A stretch of 64,000 nucleotides of DNA from Microbacterium paraoxydans (GTDB lineage: Bacteria; Actinomycetota; Actinomycetes; Actinomycetales; Microbacteriaceae): positions 3,162,001 to 3,226,000 of the forward strand of contig NZ_LT629770.1 in NCBI RefSeq assembly GCF_900105335.1, written 5' to 3'. A program made the translations under genes and the position numbers. Below are positions 21,786 through 31,261 of the stretch, piece after piece. Positions within the stretch are counted from its first letter, which is position 1, and each line of letters begins with the position of its first letter. A model generated the notes under the pieces. The model had not been told where the DNA came from. It searched no databases and saw only the letters and a list, made by a program, of their open reading frames with translations.

Positions 21786-22496
21786 ATGACCGCTGAACGT
21801 GAGGTGTGGCGCGAGTCCCTCGGCGTCGTGCTCGCCACGAGTGCCTATGGCATCTCCTTCGGTGCGCTCGCCGTGGCCGCGGGCCTCGACGTGTGGCAGG
21901 CGTGCGTGCTCAGCCTCCTCATGTTCACCGGCGGATCCCAGTTCGCCTTCGTGGGCGTCTTCGCCGCCGGCGGCTTGGCCGCGCTGCCGTCGGCGATCGC
22001 GTCGGCCGCCCTCCTCGGCGTGCGCAACGTCGCCTACGGCATGCGCATGTCGCCGGTCGTCGGCGGGGGACCGGCGCGACGGGCCGTCGCCGCGCACTTC
22101 ACCATCGACGAGTCCACTGCGGTGGCGATCGCGCAGGACGATCCGCGCCTGCGCCGGGTGGGCTTCTGGGTCACCGGGGTCGGCATCTTCCTAGGCTGGA
22201 ACCTCACCACTCTCATCGGCGCGCTGGTCGGCGACGTGCTCGGCGACCCGAAGGCGTGGGGCCTGGATGCCGCGGCGGCCGCAGCGTTCCTCGCCCTGCT
22301 GTGGCCGCGACTGCGCCGGCGGCAGGCGGTCGCCGTCGGGATCGCGGCGGCCGTGATCGCGGCCGCCCTGACCCCGTTCCTCCTGCCGGGACTCCCCGTG
22401 CTGGTCGCCGCGCTCGTCGCGATCGTCGTCGGGTGGTTCAACTGGCTGGAGACACCGCGAGCCGCAGAGCTCGGCGACGGGGAGGTCGGCGCATGA
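21786..22496 (+). CDS. azlC: AzlC-family branched-chain amino acid exporter, large subunit
   Basis: Large subunit of a two-component exporter whose known members (AzlCD, BrnFE) extrude branched-chain amino acids or analogues. 236 residues with about five to six helices. Family signatures include SAYGISFGALAVAAG near the N-terminus, the FTGGSQFAFVG segment and the RNVAYGMRM loop. ATG at 21786 is chosen over an in-frame ATG at 21699, which would read through the promoter and palindrome. The stop overlaps azlD (ATGA). Confidence 0.92.
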   Translation: MTAEREVWRESLGVVLATSAYGISFGALAVAAGLDVWQACVLSLLMFTGGSQFAFVGVFAAGGLAALPSAIASAALLGVRNVAYGMRMSPVVGGGPARRAVAAHFTIDESTAVAIAQDDPRLRRVGFWVTGVGIFLGWNLTTLIGALVGDVLGDPKAWGLDAAAAAAFLALLWPRLRRRQAVAVGIAAAVIAAALTPFLLPGLPVLVAALVAIVVGWFNWLETPRAAELGDGEVGA

Positions 22497-22807
22497 GTCT
22501 CTGGAGCGCCATCCTCCTCGCCGCCCTGATCTGCCTCGCACTGAAGGCCGTGGGCTACCTCGTGCCGCCGAAGGTGCTCGAAGCCCCGCGCCCCGCCCGT
22601 ATCTCCGATCTCCTCACCGTCGCGCTGCTCGCCGCCCTCGTCGCGGTGCAGTCGCTCGGCGACGGGCAGGCCATCACCGTCGACGCGCGTGTCCCCGCCC
22701 TGCTCGTCGCGGCGGGACTCCTCTGGCTGCGGCAGTCGTTCCTCGTGGTGGTGGCAGCCGCCGCCCTCGTCGCCGCGCTGCTGCGGCTGGGGGGTCTCGC
22801 CGCCTGA
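22493..22807 (+). CDS. azlD: AzlD-family branched-chain amino acid exporter, small subunit
   Basis: Small partner of AzlC, 104 residues with four hydrophobic helices and the family LKAVGYLVPP segment after the first helix. It is translationally coupled to azlC by ATGA. The pair is divergent from an XRE-cupin regulator, the usual context for regulated amino-acid efflux. The next gene starts 40 nt later from its own leaderless-type promoter. Confidence 0.9.
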   Translation: MSLWSAILLAALICLALKAVGYLVPPKVLEAPRPARISDLLTVALLAALVAVQSLGDGQAITVDARVPALLVAAGLLWLRQSFLVVVAAAALVAALLRLGGLAA

Positions 22808-22835
22808 CACGTCGTTTCGCCGGACAGCGCCCGGG

Positions 22836-22841
22836 TAGGAT
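22836..22841 (+). promoter_or_regulatory. Leaderless -10 element before the 22848 gene
   Basis: TAGGAT ends 6 nt before the GTG start codon at 22848, so the transcript would begin at or within a base of the start codon. No -35 consensus is seen. Confidence 0.55.
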
Positions 22842-22847
22842 CGGGGG

Positions 22848-23258
22848 GTGCGCGGGAAGTGGTTGTCGAGGGTGCTGTCCTGGGTGGCTGCTGCCCTGGT
22901 GGGTGGGGTCTACGGCGTGGCCGGGACCATCGCGCACAGCGTCATGTGGGGGCCGATCCCGATCGGCCTGATCGTCGCCGCCATCGCCTGCGCCGCGATC
23001 CTCATCGCCGTGCGGGCGCTCACCCATGACCGGGGCGCCGCCGTCGCCGCCGGACTCGGGATGCTGGGCATGATCGTGCTCATCTCGGGCGTCGGTCCCG
23101 GTGGCTCCGTCGTCGTGCAGGACACCCTCGCCGGGCGCATCTGGACCTATCTCGCCGCCGGCATCGTGCTGCTCGTCATCGCGTGGCCGTCGTTCTCCCG
23201 GCAGCCGGTCCGCCCCGCCACGCCGTCCTCGGAGGAACCCGAGGTCCACGGGTCGTAG
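22848..23258 (+). CDS. Four-helix membrane protein, probably DUF6113 type
   Basis: A 136-residue integral membrane protein with four helices (about 10-30, 37-56, 66-86, 98-117) and a short polar C-terminal tail. No catalytic motif is visible. I recall similar proteins annotated as DUF6113 next to ferredoxin and dapC in Microbacterium and relatives, but cannot confirm the family here. GTG start with TAGGAT 6 nt upstream; the fdxA start follows 9 nt after the stop. Confidence 0.75.
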   Translation: MRGKWLSRVLSWVAAALVGGVYGVAGTIAHSVMWGPIPIGLIVAAIACAAILIAVRALTHDRGAAVAAGLGMLGMIVLISGVGPGGSVVVQDTLAGRIWTYLAAGIVLLVIAWPSFSRQPVRPATPSSEEPEVHGS

Positions 23259-23261
23259 ACT
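23256..23261 (+). promoter_or_regulatory. Leaderless -10 element for fdxA
   Basis: TAGACT, overlapping the stop codon of the upstream gene and ending 6 nt before the fdxA GTG. The intervening GAGGGG is too close to the start codon to act as a ribosome binding site. Confidence 0.55.
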
Positions 23262-23267
23262 GAGGGG

Positions 23268-23588
23268 GTGACGTATGTGATCGCCCTCCCGTGCGTCGAT
23301 GTCAAGGATCGCGCCTGCATCGACGAGTGCCCCGTTGACTGCATCTACGAGGGCGAACGGTCGCTCTACATCCACCCGGATGAGTGCGTGGACTGCGGAG
23401 CGTGCGAGCCGGTGTGCCCCGTCGAGGCGATCTACTACGAGGACGACCTCCCAGACGAGTGGCAGGACTACTACAAGGCCAACGTCGAGTTCTTCGACGA
23501 GATCGGCTCGCCCGGAGGCGCCGCCAAGGTCGGCGTCTACCCGTTCGACCACCCGATCATCGCCGCGCTCCCGCCGCAGGGCGAGTAG
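23268..23588 (+). CDS. fdxA: 7Fe ferredoxin
   Basis: Small electron carrier with one 3Fe-4S and one 4Fe-4S cluster, 106 residues. Cysteines at 9, 17 and 50 fit the 3Fe site and those at 21, 40, 43 and 46 the 4Fe site; C25 matches the extra free cysteine of Azotobacter FdI, the whole pattern being shifted by one residue. The C-terminal helical extension ([13 protein letters not shown]) is typical of the actinobacterial group. GTG start, possibly leaderless. The neighbouring dapC starts 9 nt later, a conserved pairing in actinobacteria. Redox partner unknown. Confidence 0.95.
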   Translation: MTYVIALPCVDVKDRACIDECPVDCIYEGERSLYIHPDECVDCGACEPVCPVEAIYYEDDLPDEWQDYYKANVEFFDEIGSPGGAAKVGVYPFDHPIIAALPPQGE

Positions 23589-23597
23589 GCCCGCTCC

Positions 23598-24710
23598 GTG
23601 AGCGTCCGCGACCTCGCCGACTACCCGTGGGACGCCGTGGTCCCGTATCGCGAGCGCGCCGCCCGGCACCCTGGCGGGCTCGTCGATCTCTCCGTCGGCT
23701 CGCCGGTCGATCCCACGCCGGAGATCGTCCGTCGGGCCCTCGCCGCGGCGACCGACGCCCACGCCTACCCGCAGACCGTCGGCACCCCCGCGCTCCGGGA
23801 GGCGATCGTCGACTGGTACGCCCGCCGACGCGGAGTCCCGGACCTCCGCGTCGACAACGTGCTGCCGACGATCGGCTCCAAGGAGCTCGTAGCGCTGTTG
23901 CCGACGCTGCTGGGGCTCGGCGCCGGCGACATCGTGGTGCATCCTCGCGTCGCCTACCCGACGTACGACGTCGGCGCGCGGGTGGCCGGGGCGACGCCGC
24001 TCGCGGTCGACGACCCGGCGGAGTGGCCGGAAGGCGCCAAGCTCATCTGGATCAACACCCCGGGCAACCCCGACGGCCGCACCTGGACGGTCGACGAGCT
24101 CGCCGCGGCGGTGCAGCGGGCGCGGGAACTGGGTGCCGTGCTGGCCAGCGACGAGTGCTACGCCGAGCTCGGCTGGGACGGCCCCTGGGCGGACGAGGCC
24201 ATCCCGTCGGTGCTCGATCCCCGGGTGACCGGCGGCACGCGGGCGAATCTGCTCAGCGTGTACTCGCTGAGCAAGCAGTCCAACCTCGCGGGGTATCGGG
24301 CGGCCTTCGTCGCCGGCTGCGCCCGCGTGGTCGGTGAGCTCCTCGCCGCGCGCAAGCACCTGGGCCTCATGCCGCCCGCGCCGGTGCAGCAGGCGATGAT
24401 CGTCGCTCTCGGCGACGACGCACACGTCGCGGCACAGAAGGAGCTCTACCGTGAGCGGCGGGCGCTGCTGCTGCCCGCCGTCGAGGCTGCCGGCTTCCGC
24501 ATCGACGGCTCGCAGGCCGGGCTGTACCTCTGGGCGACCGAGGGGCGCGACGCCTGGGAGTCGATGGCGCGTCTCGCCGACCTCGGGATCCTCGCGGGCC
24601 CCGGGCACTTCTACGGCGCCTCGTCGCCTGCGCACGTGCGGCTGTCGCTGACGGCGCCGACCGACCGCGTCGCGGAAGCGGCGCGACGCCTGCGCGGCGC
24701 GGATCTGTAG
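23598..24710 (+). CDS. dapC: Succinyldiaminopimelate transaminase
   Basis: PLP aminotransferase (fold type I) that converts N-succinyl-2-amino-6-ketopimelate to N-succinyl-LL-diaminopimelate, feeding lysine and peptidoglycan. 370 residues. The PLP lysine is K226 in YSLSKQSNLAGYR, NTPGNPDGR is the substrate/cofactor loop and SDECYAELGW contains the aspartate that contacts the pyridine nitrogen. Family assignment rests on these and on the fdxA neighbour plus dapD and dapE nearby. GTG start 9 nt after fdxA; TAGGCC with 6-nt spacing also precedes it, but a shared transcript with fdxA is more likely. Confidence 0.92.
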   Translation: MSVRDLADYPWDAVVPYRERAARHPGGLVDLSVGSPVDPTPEIVRRALAAATDAHAYPQTVGTPALREAIVDWYARRRGVPDLRVDNVLPTIGSKELVALLPTLLGLGAGDIVVHPRVAYPTYDVGARVAGATPLAVDDPAEWPEGAKLIWINTPGNPDGRTWTVDELAAAVQRARELGAVLASDECYAELGWDGPWADEAIPSVLDPRVTGGTRANLLSVYSLSKQSNLAGYRAAFVAGCARVVGELLAARKHLGLMPPAPVQQAMIVALGDDAHVAAQKELYRERRALLLPAVEAAGFRIDGSQAGLYLWATEGRDAWESMARLADLGILAGPGHFYGASSPAHVRLSLTAPTDRVAEAARRLRGADL

Positions 24711-24900
24711 GATCCCTCCCTGTTGCAGCCATCCCTTTGGCGGTTGTCACAGTAGGCCTGCGTGACGACTAGGCTGTAAAGGCGATTCGGTCGGCACCCG
24801 GCCCGGCGCTCGGCGCCAGAGATATCGCCAGTTCCGGCTTGATCAAGAACTTGCTGACGCCCGCGATGCCGGGGCGATCAGACAGAAGGAGGAGGTCCGC
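24711..24900 (+). promoter_or_regulatory. gltA upstream region with two symmetric elements
   Basis: This 190-nt gap holds no gene. GTCAC (24746-24750) and GTGAC (24762-24766) form an inverted repeat with an 11-nt spacer, next to TAGGCT (24770-24775), a possible -10. Further on, CTTGATCAAG (24838-24847) is a perfect palindrome inside the likely leader. AGGAGGAGG precedes the gltA GTG. Either element could be an operator; neither matches a site I can name. Confidence 0.4.
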
Positions 24901-26190
24901 GTGAGCGCTGCGGCAGACCAGACGGCGAAGCTGACGATCGGCGATACCACCGCCGAATTCCCCCTGGTGCGCGGTACCGCGGGCCACGACAGCATCGACT
25001 TCTCGACGCTGACCCGTCAGACCGGCTACACCGGGCTCGACTACGGCTTCGTCAACACCGCCTCCACGAAGTCGGACATCACCTTCATCGACGGCGACAA
25101 GGGCATCCTGCGCTACCGCGGCTACCCGATCGAGCAGCTCGCCGGCAGCACCAGCTACCTCGAGGTCGCGTGGCTGCTCATCTACGGGGAGCTCCCGTCC
25201 GCCGGAGAGCTGGCCGAGTTCGACGAGAAGATCCGTCGGCACACGCTGCTGCACGAAGACCTCAAGCGCTTCTTCTCCGCGCTGCCGCACACCGCGCACC
25301 CCATGTCGGTGCTCTCCTCCGCCGTCGCCGCCCTGTCGACGTACTACGAGGGGCAGACCGACCCGCACAACCCCGAGCACGTCGAGCTGAACACCATCCG
25401 CATGCTCGCCAAGCTGCCGGTCATCGCCGCCTACGCGCACAAGAAGAGCGTCGGCCAGGCGTTCCTCTACCCGGACAACTCGCTCGGCTTCGTGGAGAAC
25501 TTCCTCAAGCTGAACTTCGGCGTGAACTCCGAGCCGTACGAGATCAACCCGACCATGGTGAAGGCCCTCGAACTGCTGCTCATCCTGCACGAGGACCACG
25601 AGCAGAACGCCTCGACCTCCACGGTCCGCCTCGTCGGCTCCACGGGAGCCAACCAGTTCGCCTCCGTCTCGGCCGGCATCCAGGCTCTCTCCGGCCCGCT
25701 GCACGGCGGCGCGAACGAGGCCGTGCTGACCATGCTCGGCCAGATCCGCGACTCGGGCCAGAGCGTCTCCCGGTTCGTCGAGCGGGTGAAGAACAAGGAA
25801 GAGGGCGTGAAGCTCATGGGCTTCGGGCACCGGGTCTACAAGAACTACGACCCGCGCGCCAAGCTCGTCAAGGAGGCCGCGGACGAGGTGCTGAACTCGC
25901 TCGGCGTCACCGACCCGCTCCTGGACCTCGCGAAGGAGCTCGAGGAGATCGCCCTCGCGGACGACTACTTCCGTGAGCGGCGCCTGTATCCGAACGTCGA
26001 CTTCTACACGGGCGTGATCTATAAGGCGATGGGCTTCCCCACCCGCATGTTCACCGTCCTGTTCGCGATCGGTCGCCTGCCCGGCTGGCTCGCCCAGTGG
26101 CGCGAGCTCCAGCTCGACCCGCAGACGAAGATCGGCCGTCCGCAGCAGCTCTACACCGGGTCGCCGGAGCGCGCCTTCCCGACGCGCTGA
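24901..26190 (+). CDS. gltA: Citrate synthase
   Basis: Condenses acetyl-CoA and oxaloacetate to citrate, the entry step of the TCA cycle. The 429-residue protein is of the longer, hexameric type-II-like group. Catalytic residues are in place: H268 (GPLHGGANEA), H310 (GFGHRVYKN) and D367 (NVDFYTG), each a few residues from their E. coli counterparts H264, H305 and D362. GTG start with a strong AGGAGGAGG site. It stands alone between its regulatory gap and a strong bidirectional terminator. Confidence 0.97.
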   Translation: MSAAADQTAKLTIGDTTAEFPLVRGTAGHDSIDFSTLTRQTGYTGLDYGFVNTASTKSDITFIDGDKGILRYRGYPIEQLAGSTSYLEVAWLLIYGELPSAGELAEFDEKIRRHTLLHEDLKRFFSALPHTAHPMSVLSSAVAALSTYYEGQTDPHNPEHVELNTIRMLAKLPVIAAYAHKKSVGQAFLYPDNSLGFVENFLKLNFGVNSEPYEINPTMVKALELLLILHEDHEQNASTSTVRLVGSTGANQFASVSAGIQALSGPLHGGANEAVLTMLGQIRDSGQSVSRFVERVKNKEEGVKLMGFGHRVYKNYDPRAKLVKEAADEVLNSLGVTDPLLDLAKELEEIALADDYFRERRLYPNVDFYTGVIYKAMGFPTRMFTVLFAIGRLPGWLAQWRELQLDPQTKIGRPQQLYTGSPERAFPTR

Positions 26191-26210
26191 GCGCGGGCGC
26201 CGCAGACGCC

Positions 26211-26246
26211 GAAGGCCCCCTCGCACCGGAGTGCGAGGGGGCCTTC
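26211..26246. terminator. Bidirectional terminator between gltA and the helicase gene
   Basis: GAAGGCCCCCTCGCAC (26211-26226) pairs perfectly with GTGCGAGGGGGCCTTC (26231-26246): a 16-bp stem with a CGGA loop. It lies between the gltA stop and the stop of the convergent DEAD-box gene and can serve both. Confidence 0.9.
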
Positions 26247-26270
26247 GTCGTCGTCAGGCGCGAGCCGGGA

Positions 26271-27638
26271 TCAGCGTCCCTGGCCGCCGCGCGCGCCCTG
26301 GCGGCCCTGGCCGCCCTGGCGCTGCGCACCCGGCGCGCCCTGGCCTGCAGAGCGCGGACGGCGACGACGGCGGGAGGGCGGGGTGGTCGCGGTGCTCTTC
26401 TCGCCGCCCGCGGGCCGCTGCTTCGCAGAGCGCTGCTGCTGCGGCTGCGGGGGAGCGGGGCGCACGTGCGGCGCCCGCTCGGGGACGAGCTCGGTCACGG
26501 CGTCGGCGGTGAGGTTCTCCAGCGGTGCCGTGATGGCGGCCTTGCGCAGGAGATCCTTCACGTCGCGGCGCTGCTCGGGCAGGACCACGGTGACGACCGT
26601 GCCCGCCGCCCCGGCCCGCGCCGTGCGGCCCGAGCGGTGCAGGTAGGCCTTGTGCTCGACGGGCGGGTCGACGTGGACGACGAGGTCGACGTTGTCGACG
26701 TGCACACCGCGAGCGGCGACATCGGTCGCGACGAGCACGCGGACGCCCCCGTCCGCCGGGTCGGTGGAGAAGGCGCCGAGGTTGCGCTCCCTGGCGTTCT
26801 GGGACAGGTTGCCGTGCAGATCCACGGCCGGGATCCCGGCGGCGGTGAGCTGCTTGGCGAGCTTCTTCGCCTGGTGCTTGGTGCGCGTGAAGAGGATGCG
26901 ACGGCCGGTGCCCGAGGCGAGGTCGCGCACCAGCACGGTCTTGTTCTCGGGGGAGTCGACGACGAGCACCCGGTGGGTCATCTCGCCGACGGGCACGCTC
27001 GCCTCGTCGACCTCGTGGCTGACGGCGTTCGTGAGGAACCGGCGGGCGAGGGTGTCGATGCCGCGGTCCAGCGTGGCGCTGAAGAGCAGGCGCTGACCGT
27101 CGGCGGGGGTCGCCGAGAGGATGCGGGTGACGCCGGGGAGGAAGCCGAGGTCGGCCATGTGGTCGGCCTCGTCGAGCACGGTGACCTCGATCGCGCTGAG
27201 GCGCACGACCTGCTGCTTCATGAGGTCTTCCAGGCGGCCGGGGCAGGCGACGACGATATCGACGCCGCCCTGCAGCGCCTGCTCCTGCGGACGCTGGCTG
27301 ACGCCGCCGAACACGGTGGTGACCCGGAGGCCGACGGCCTCCGCGAGCGGGGCGACGGTCGCCGCGATCTGGGCGGCGAGCTCGCGGGTGGGGGCGAGCA
27401 CGAGGCCGCGGGGCAGGCCGGACCGGCGCTTGTGGCCGGAGGCCGCCAGGCGGGCGACGAGCGGGAGCGCGAAGGCGATGGTCTTGCCACTGCCCGTCCG
27501 TCCGCGACCGAGGAGGTCACGGCCGGCGAGCGAGTCGGGCAGGGTGTCACGCTGGATCGCGAACGCCTCGGTCTTTCCGGAGGCGGCGAGAACGGTGGCG
27601 AGCTCGGCGGGGACGCCGAGATCGAGGAAGGAAGGCAT
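26271..27638 (-). CDS. DEAD-box ATP-dependent RNA helicase with RG-rich tail
   Basis: RNA helicase of 455 residues, RhlE-like. Q-motif region EAFAIQRDTLP, motif I RTGSGKT (47-53), motif Ia APTRELAAQ, motif II DEAD in VLDEADHMADLGF, motif III SAT, motif VI HRSGRTARAG. The last 75 or so residues are low complexity, rich in Gln, Pro, Arg and Gly, ending in repeated GxQGRxG-like units, a typical RNA-binding tail. Start is the ATG at 27638 with GGAG upstream; a 63-codon in-frame extension lacks conserved content. Probably roles in ribosome assembly or RNA decay. A second helicase of this family lies at 42205. Confidence 0.93.
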   Translation of the reverse strand: MPSFLDLGVPAELATVLAASGKTEAFAIQRDTLPDSLAGRDLLGRGRTGSGKTIAFALPLVARLAASGHKRRSGLPRGLVLAPTRELAAQIAATVAPLAEAVGLRVTTVFGGVSQRPQEQALQGGVDIVVACPGRLEDLMKQQVVRLSAIEVTVLDEADHMADLGFLPGVTRILSATPADGQRLLFSATLDRGIDTLARRFLTNAVSHEVDEASVPVGEMTHRVLVVDSPENKTVLVRDLASGTGRRILFTRTKHQAKKLAKQLTAAGIPAVDLHGNLSQNARERNLGAFSTDPADGGVRVLVATDVAARGVHVDNVDLVVHVDPPVEHKAYLHRSGRTARAGAAGTVVTVVLPEQRRDVKDLLRKAAITAPLENLTADAVTELVPERAPHVRPAPPQPQQQRSAKQRPAGGEKSTATTPPSRRRRRPRSAGQGAPGAQRQGGQGRQGARGGQGR

Positions 27639-27875
27639 GCAGAGAACTCCGTCAGCGCACGAGAACGGCGCGGGATAGTGGGGTGAGGTGGGCGAAGACG
27701 CAGCGAGTGCGCGTCCGTTCGCCGTGCGAATGGCCAGTTCGGGCTGGAGAGGGGAGCGCGGGCGCTCGCTTCGGTCCTCGGAGACCCCTAGACGACGACG
27801 ATGCTGACCGGCCGGCGGCGCGGGCAACGGAGCCAGTCTACCAGCGGAGACCGGTCGAAGGCTGCAGGCGGGCTG

Positions 27876-28829
27876 TCAGGCGTGGAGCGCCTCGTTGAGC
27901 GTGACGCCGACGCCGGCGCGGCGGACCGCCTCGACGGCACCCGTGAGCGAGTTACGACGGAAGAGCAGGCCATCCTGACCCGAGAGGTCGGCGCCCTTGA
28001 CGGTCTTGCGGCCGCCATCGGCCGTCGCAGGACCGTCGGCGAGCACGATCTTCGTCCCGGCGGTGACGTAGAGCCCGGCCTCCACGACGCAGTCGTCGCC
28101 GAGGGAGATGCCGATGCCGGCGTTCGCGCCGAGAAGTGTGCGGGCGCCGATCGACACGCGATGCGACCCGCCGCCGGAGAGCGTGCCCATGATCGAGGCG
28201 CCGCCGCCGATGTCGCTGCCGTCGCCGACCACCACGCCCTGCGAGATGCGACCCTCGACCATCGAGGCGCCGAGGGTGCCCGCATTGAAGTTGACGAAGC
28301 CCTCGTGCATGACCGTGGTGCCGGGGGCGAGGTGAGCGCCGAGTCGCACGCGCGAGGCGTCGGCGATGCGCACCCCGGCGGGCTGCACGTAGTCGGTGAG
28401 ACGAGGGAACTTGTCCAGGCCCTGGATCTGGATCCCGGCGCGCTGGAGCTGCGGACGCAGGCGCGCGGCGTCGGCGGGGAGCAGCGGGCCGGCATTGGTC
28501 CAGGCGACGTTCGGCAGGTGACCGAAGATGCCGTCGAGGTTGAGGGCGTTCGGCTGCACGAGCAGGTGCGACAGCGCGTGCAGGCGCAGATAGGCGTCCG
28601 CGGTGGAGGTCGGGGCCGCGTCCAGGTCGATCGTGAGCTCGACCACCGCGAGGGTGACGTCGCGGCGCTCGTCCGGTCCGGTCTGTGCGTCGAGTGCTGT
28701 GCGCGCGGCGGCGACCTCGGCGTCGGACGGCGCGGACGAGCGGACCTCCGGGTACCACGCGTCGAGGACCGTGCCGTCGCTCGCGGTGGTCGTCAGGCCG
28801 AGTCCCCAGACAGATCGTGCGTCGCTCAT
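27876..28829 (-). CDS. dapD: Tetrahydrodipicolinate N-succinyltransferase
   Basis: Transfers succinyl from succinyl-CoA to tetrahydrodipicolinate, first committed step of the succinylase branch to diaminopimelate. 317 residues of the actinobacterial type: N-terminal alpha/beta domain (1-150), then a left-handed beta-helix of hexapeptide repeats (about 163-265, from [15 protein letters not shown] through [14 protein letters not shown]), then a C-terminal extension. The segment [20 protein letters not shown] is the family's active-site strip. ATG at 28829 has TACCGT 6 nt upstream. Divergent from dapE, 66 nt apart. Confidence 0.95.
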   Translation of the reverse strand: MSDARSVWGLGLTTTASDGTVLDAWYPEVRSSAPSDAEVAAARTALDAQTGPDERRDVTLAVVELTIDLDAAPTSTADAYLRLHALSHLLVQPNALNLDGIFGHLPNVAWTNAGPLLPADAARLRPQLQRAGIQIQGLDKFPRLTDYVQPAGVRIADASRVRLGAHLAPGTTVMHEGFVNFNAGTLGASMVEGRISQGVVVGDGSDIGGGASIMGTLSGGGSHRVSIGARTLLGANAGIGISLGDDCVVEAGLYVTAGTKIVLADGPATADGGRKTVKGADLSGQDGLLFRRNSLTGAVEAVRRAGVGVTLNEALHA

Positions 28830-28835
28830 GCCTCC

Positions 28836-28841
28836 ACGGTA
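28836..28841 (-). promoter_or_regulatory. Leaderless -10 element for dapD
   Basis: Minus-strand TACCGT ends 6 nt before the dapD ATG. It lies 42 nt from the divergent dapE element, so the two promoters share a short intergenic region and could be controlled together. Confidence 0.55.
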
Positions 28842-28883
28842 TCGCGCCGACGACGGTGTCCCGTCCCGCATGACGGGCATCAG

Positions 28884-28889
28884 TAGGCT
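28884..28889 (+). promoter_or_regulatory. Leaderless -10 element for dapE
   Basis: TAGGCT ends 6 nt before the dapE ATG at 28896; the intervening GGGGGC leaves no room for a ribosome binding site. Confidence 0.55.
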
Positions 28890-28895
28890 GGGGGC

Positions 28896-29969
28896 ATGGT
28901 GCTCGATCTGACCGCGTCCTCCGCCGACATCACCCGCGCGATCTGCGACGTCCCGAGTGTCTCCGGCGACGAGAAGACACTGGCCGACCTGATCGAGGAG
29001 GCCGTGTCCGGTCTGCCGCACCTGGAGGTCATCCGGCACGGCAACACGGTCGTCGCCCGCACGGATCTCGGTCGGGCGCAGCGCGTCGCGATCGCCGGGC
29101 ACATCGACACCGTGCCCCTCAACGACAACCTGCCCACGCGCGACATCGAGATCGACGGCGTGCCGTATCTGTGGGGTCGCGGCACCGTCGACATGAAAGC
29201 GGGGGTCGCGGTGCAGCTCAAGCTGGCCGCCGAGCTCACCGACCCCGCGATCGACGTGACCTGGATGTGGTACGACAACGAGGAGGTCGCGGCCTCCCTG
29301 AACGGCCTCGGGCTTCTCGCCGCAGCGCGTCCCGACCTGTTCCAGGCCGATTTCGCCATCCTCGGGGAGCCCTCGAACGGCCAGGTCGAGGGGGGATGCA
29401 ACGGCACGCTGCGGGCGATCGTGCGGACCACGGGCGTCCGCGCGCACAGCGCCAGAGCCTGGATCGGCGAGAACGCGATCCATCGCGCGGCGCCCATCCT
29501 CACCCGGCTGTCCGAGTACCGAGCGCGCGAGGTGATGGTCGAGGGACTTCTCTATCGGGAGGGCCTCAGTGCGGTCCGCATCGCGGGAGGAGTCGCGGGC
29601 AACGTCATCCCGGACGCCTGCGAGGTCGAGGTCAACTACCGCTTCGCGCCGAGCAAGTCCGCGGCCGACGCCGAGGCTCACGTCCGAGCGGTGCTCGCCG
29701 GATTCGACGTCGAGATCACGGATGCCGCCGAAGGTGCCCGCCCCGGCCTGGACGCGGACATCGCGCGCCGGTTCGTCGCGGCTGTCGGCGCGGAGCCGCA
29801 GCCGAAGTACGGCTGGACCGACGTGGCGCGGTTCTCGGCCCTCGGCATCCCGGCCGTGAACTACGGGCCGGGCGACCCGCATCTCGCCCATCACGACGAG
29901 GAGCGTGTGCCGCTCGCCCAGATCGACGCCGTCGAGCGGGGTCTGCGCGCATGGCTGACGTCGCACTGA
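28896..29969 (+). CDS. dapE: Succinyl-diaminopimelate desuccinylase
   Basis: Zinc peptidase-family enzyme that removes succinate to release LL-diaminopimelate. 357 residues, M20 fold. Metal ligands and catalytic residues: H69 and D71 in AGHIDTVP, D99 in GTVDMKAG, the E129-E130 pair in DNEEVA, and a late histidine in LAHHDEERV. The dimerisation lid lies between about 180 and 290. With dapC and the divergent dapD it supplies three steps of one pathway within 6.4 kb. Its 3' end overlaps the next gene by 19 nt. Confidence 0.94.
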   Translation: MVLDLTASSADITRAICDVPSVSGDEKTLADLIEEAVSGLPHLEVIRHGNTVVARTDLGRAQRVAIAGHIDTVPLNDNLPTRDIEIDGVPYLWGRGTVDMKAGVAVQLKLAAELTDPAIDVTWMWYDNEEVAASLNGLGLLAAARPDLFQADFAILGEPSNGQVEGGCNGTLRAIVRTTGVRAHSARAWIGENAIHRAAPILTRLSEYRAREVMVEGLLYREGLSAVRIAGGVAGNVIPDACEVEVNYRFAPSKSAADAEAHVRAVLAGFDVEITDAAEGARPGLDADIARRFVAAVGAEPQPKYGWTDVARFSALGIPAVNYGPGDPHLAHHDEERVPLAQIDAVERGLRAWLTSH

Positions 29970-31168
29970 CGCTCGCACGGCGCTGGGCGCGGATACCGCT
30001 GGCTCTGCGCATCGGCATCGTCTACGTCCTCGCACGGGTCGTGACGACCGGATTCCTCATCGCCGCGGCCGCCCTGTCCACGGTGTTCTCGCGCTTCGGC
30101 GGCGACGCCGGGCTCGTGGACTTCGTCCTCGGGTGGGATGCGCAGTGGTACTGGCAGGTGGCGGTGCACGGCTATCCCGCCGACCTCCCGCTGACCGATG
30201 ACGGGCAGGTGGCCGAGAACGCGTGGGCCTTCATGCCCGTGTTCGCGTACGCCGCCAAGGCGTTGGGCTTCGTGCTCGGCTCCTGGGGCGCGGGCGCTCT
30301 CGTGCTCTCGCTCGGAGCCGGCTACCTTGCCTGTCTCGCCCTGCATCGTCTGCTCCGCGACCGCATCGGGAACGCAGCGGCGCTGTGGGCCGTCGTCTTC
30401 TTCGCGTCCGGGCCGCTGGCCGCGCTGTTTCAGGTCGGCTACGCGGAGACGCTCTTCCTGCTGCTGCTCTTCCTCGCGCTGGATGCGACGATCCGGCGGA
30501 ACTACACCTGGCTGTACGTGCTCATCCCGGTGCTGGGGTTCACCCGCCCCGGCGTGCTCGCCTTCGCCCTGTACCTCGGTCTGCACGGCATCCTCCGCTG
30601 GCGGCATCGCCGCACCGATCCGCTGGGCGCCAGGGAGATCGTGCACATCGTCGCCCTCGGCGCGCTCGCGACGGCCACCGGGTTCGCCTGGCAGCTGATC
30701 GCCGGTGTCGTGACCGGTGACCCCGGCGCCTACCTCGCCACCGAACTCGCCTGGCGACGACACTGGATCGCCGGGGGAGTCGAGGGCTTCGTGCCCTTCG
30801 AGGGGTGGGTGCAGGCGTCGCACTTCTGGTTCGAGCTGTGGGGTCTGCCACCGGCCTGGGGACCGGTCGCCCTCGTCGTCCTCGTCGTCGCGGCGGGCGC
30901 GGCGCTGATGCTGTCCCCGCAGGTGCGCGCGCTCGGCCCGGACCTCCGTCTCTGGAGCGCGAGCTACCTGCTCTATCTGCTCGCAGTGTTCTTCCCGCAG
31001 TCGAGCACCTTCCGCCTGCTGCTGCCGCTCAGCCCGGCGTGGGGTGCGGTCGCGGTGCCCCGGTCACGAACCTGGCGCCTGGGGGTGCTGGCACTGTGCC
31101 TGGTCGGCCAGTGGGTGTGGATCTACCACGTGTATGCCCTCGGCAGTACGTTCTGGCAGGTGCCCTGA
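29951..31168 (+). CDS. PIG-V-like mannosyltransferase family membrane protein
   Basis: A 405-residue membrane protein with about nine to ten helices. The first loop has [16 protein letters not shown] (about residues 61-76), where the acidic residue in WDxxWY is the catalytic type of lipid-linked sugar transferases (GT-C fold), and [12 protein letters not shown] follows. This arrangement fits the PIG-V/actinobacterial mannosyltransferase family. A polyprenyl-phosphate sugar donor and a cell-envelope glycan or protein acceptor would be expected, but neither can be identified. ATG at 29951 overlaps dapE by 19 nt; expression probably follows dapE. Confidence 0.8.
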   Translation: MADVALTLARRWARIPLALRIGIVYVLARVVTTGFLIAAAALSTVFSRFGGDAGLVDFVLGWDAQWYWQVAVHGYPADLPLTDDGQVAENAWAFMPVFAYAAKALGFVLGSWGAGALVLSLGAGYLACLALHRLLRDRIGNAAALWAVVFFASGPLAALFQVGYAETLFLLLLFLALDATIRRNYTWLYVLIPVLGFTRPGVLAFALYLGLHGILRWRHRRTDPLGAREIVHIVALGALATATGFAWQLIAGVVTGDPGAYLATELAWRRHWIAGGVEGFVPFEGWVQASHFWFELWGLPPAWGPVALVVLVVAAGAALMLSPQVRALGPDLRLWSASYLLYLLAVFFPQSSTFRLLLPLSPAWGAVAVPRSRTWRLGVLALCLVGQWVWIYHVYALGSTFWQVP

Positions 31169-31223
31169 CGACGCGGGGGAGTGGATTGTGTCCCCGTGAC
31201 GTCCACGGCGCGGTCGCACCCGA

Positions 31224-31229
31224 TAAACT
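31224..31229 (+). promoter_or_regulatory. Candidate -10 for the DUF3117 gene
   Basis: TAAACT in CGATAAACTCG, 32 nt before the ATG, gives a short leader that contains the ribosome binding site GGAGGAAAGGGA. No clear -35. Confidence 0.4.
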
Positions 31230-31261
31230 CGTCCCATACCACCGGAGGAAAGGGAGCCACG

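Noticed and set aside
27639..27827. 63-codon N-terminal extension of the first DEAD-box helicase
   Set aside because: Extra sequence lacks conserved motifs; the ATG at 27638 has a ribosome binding site and begins at the usual helicase N-terminus.
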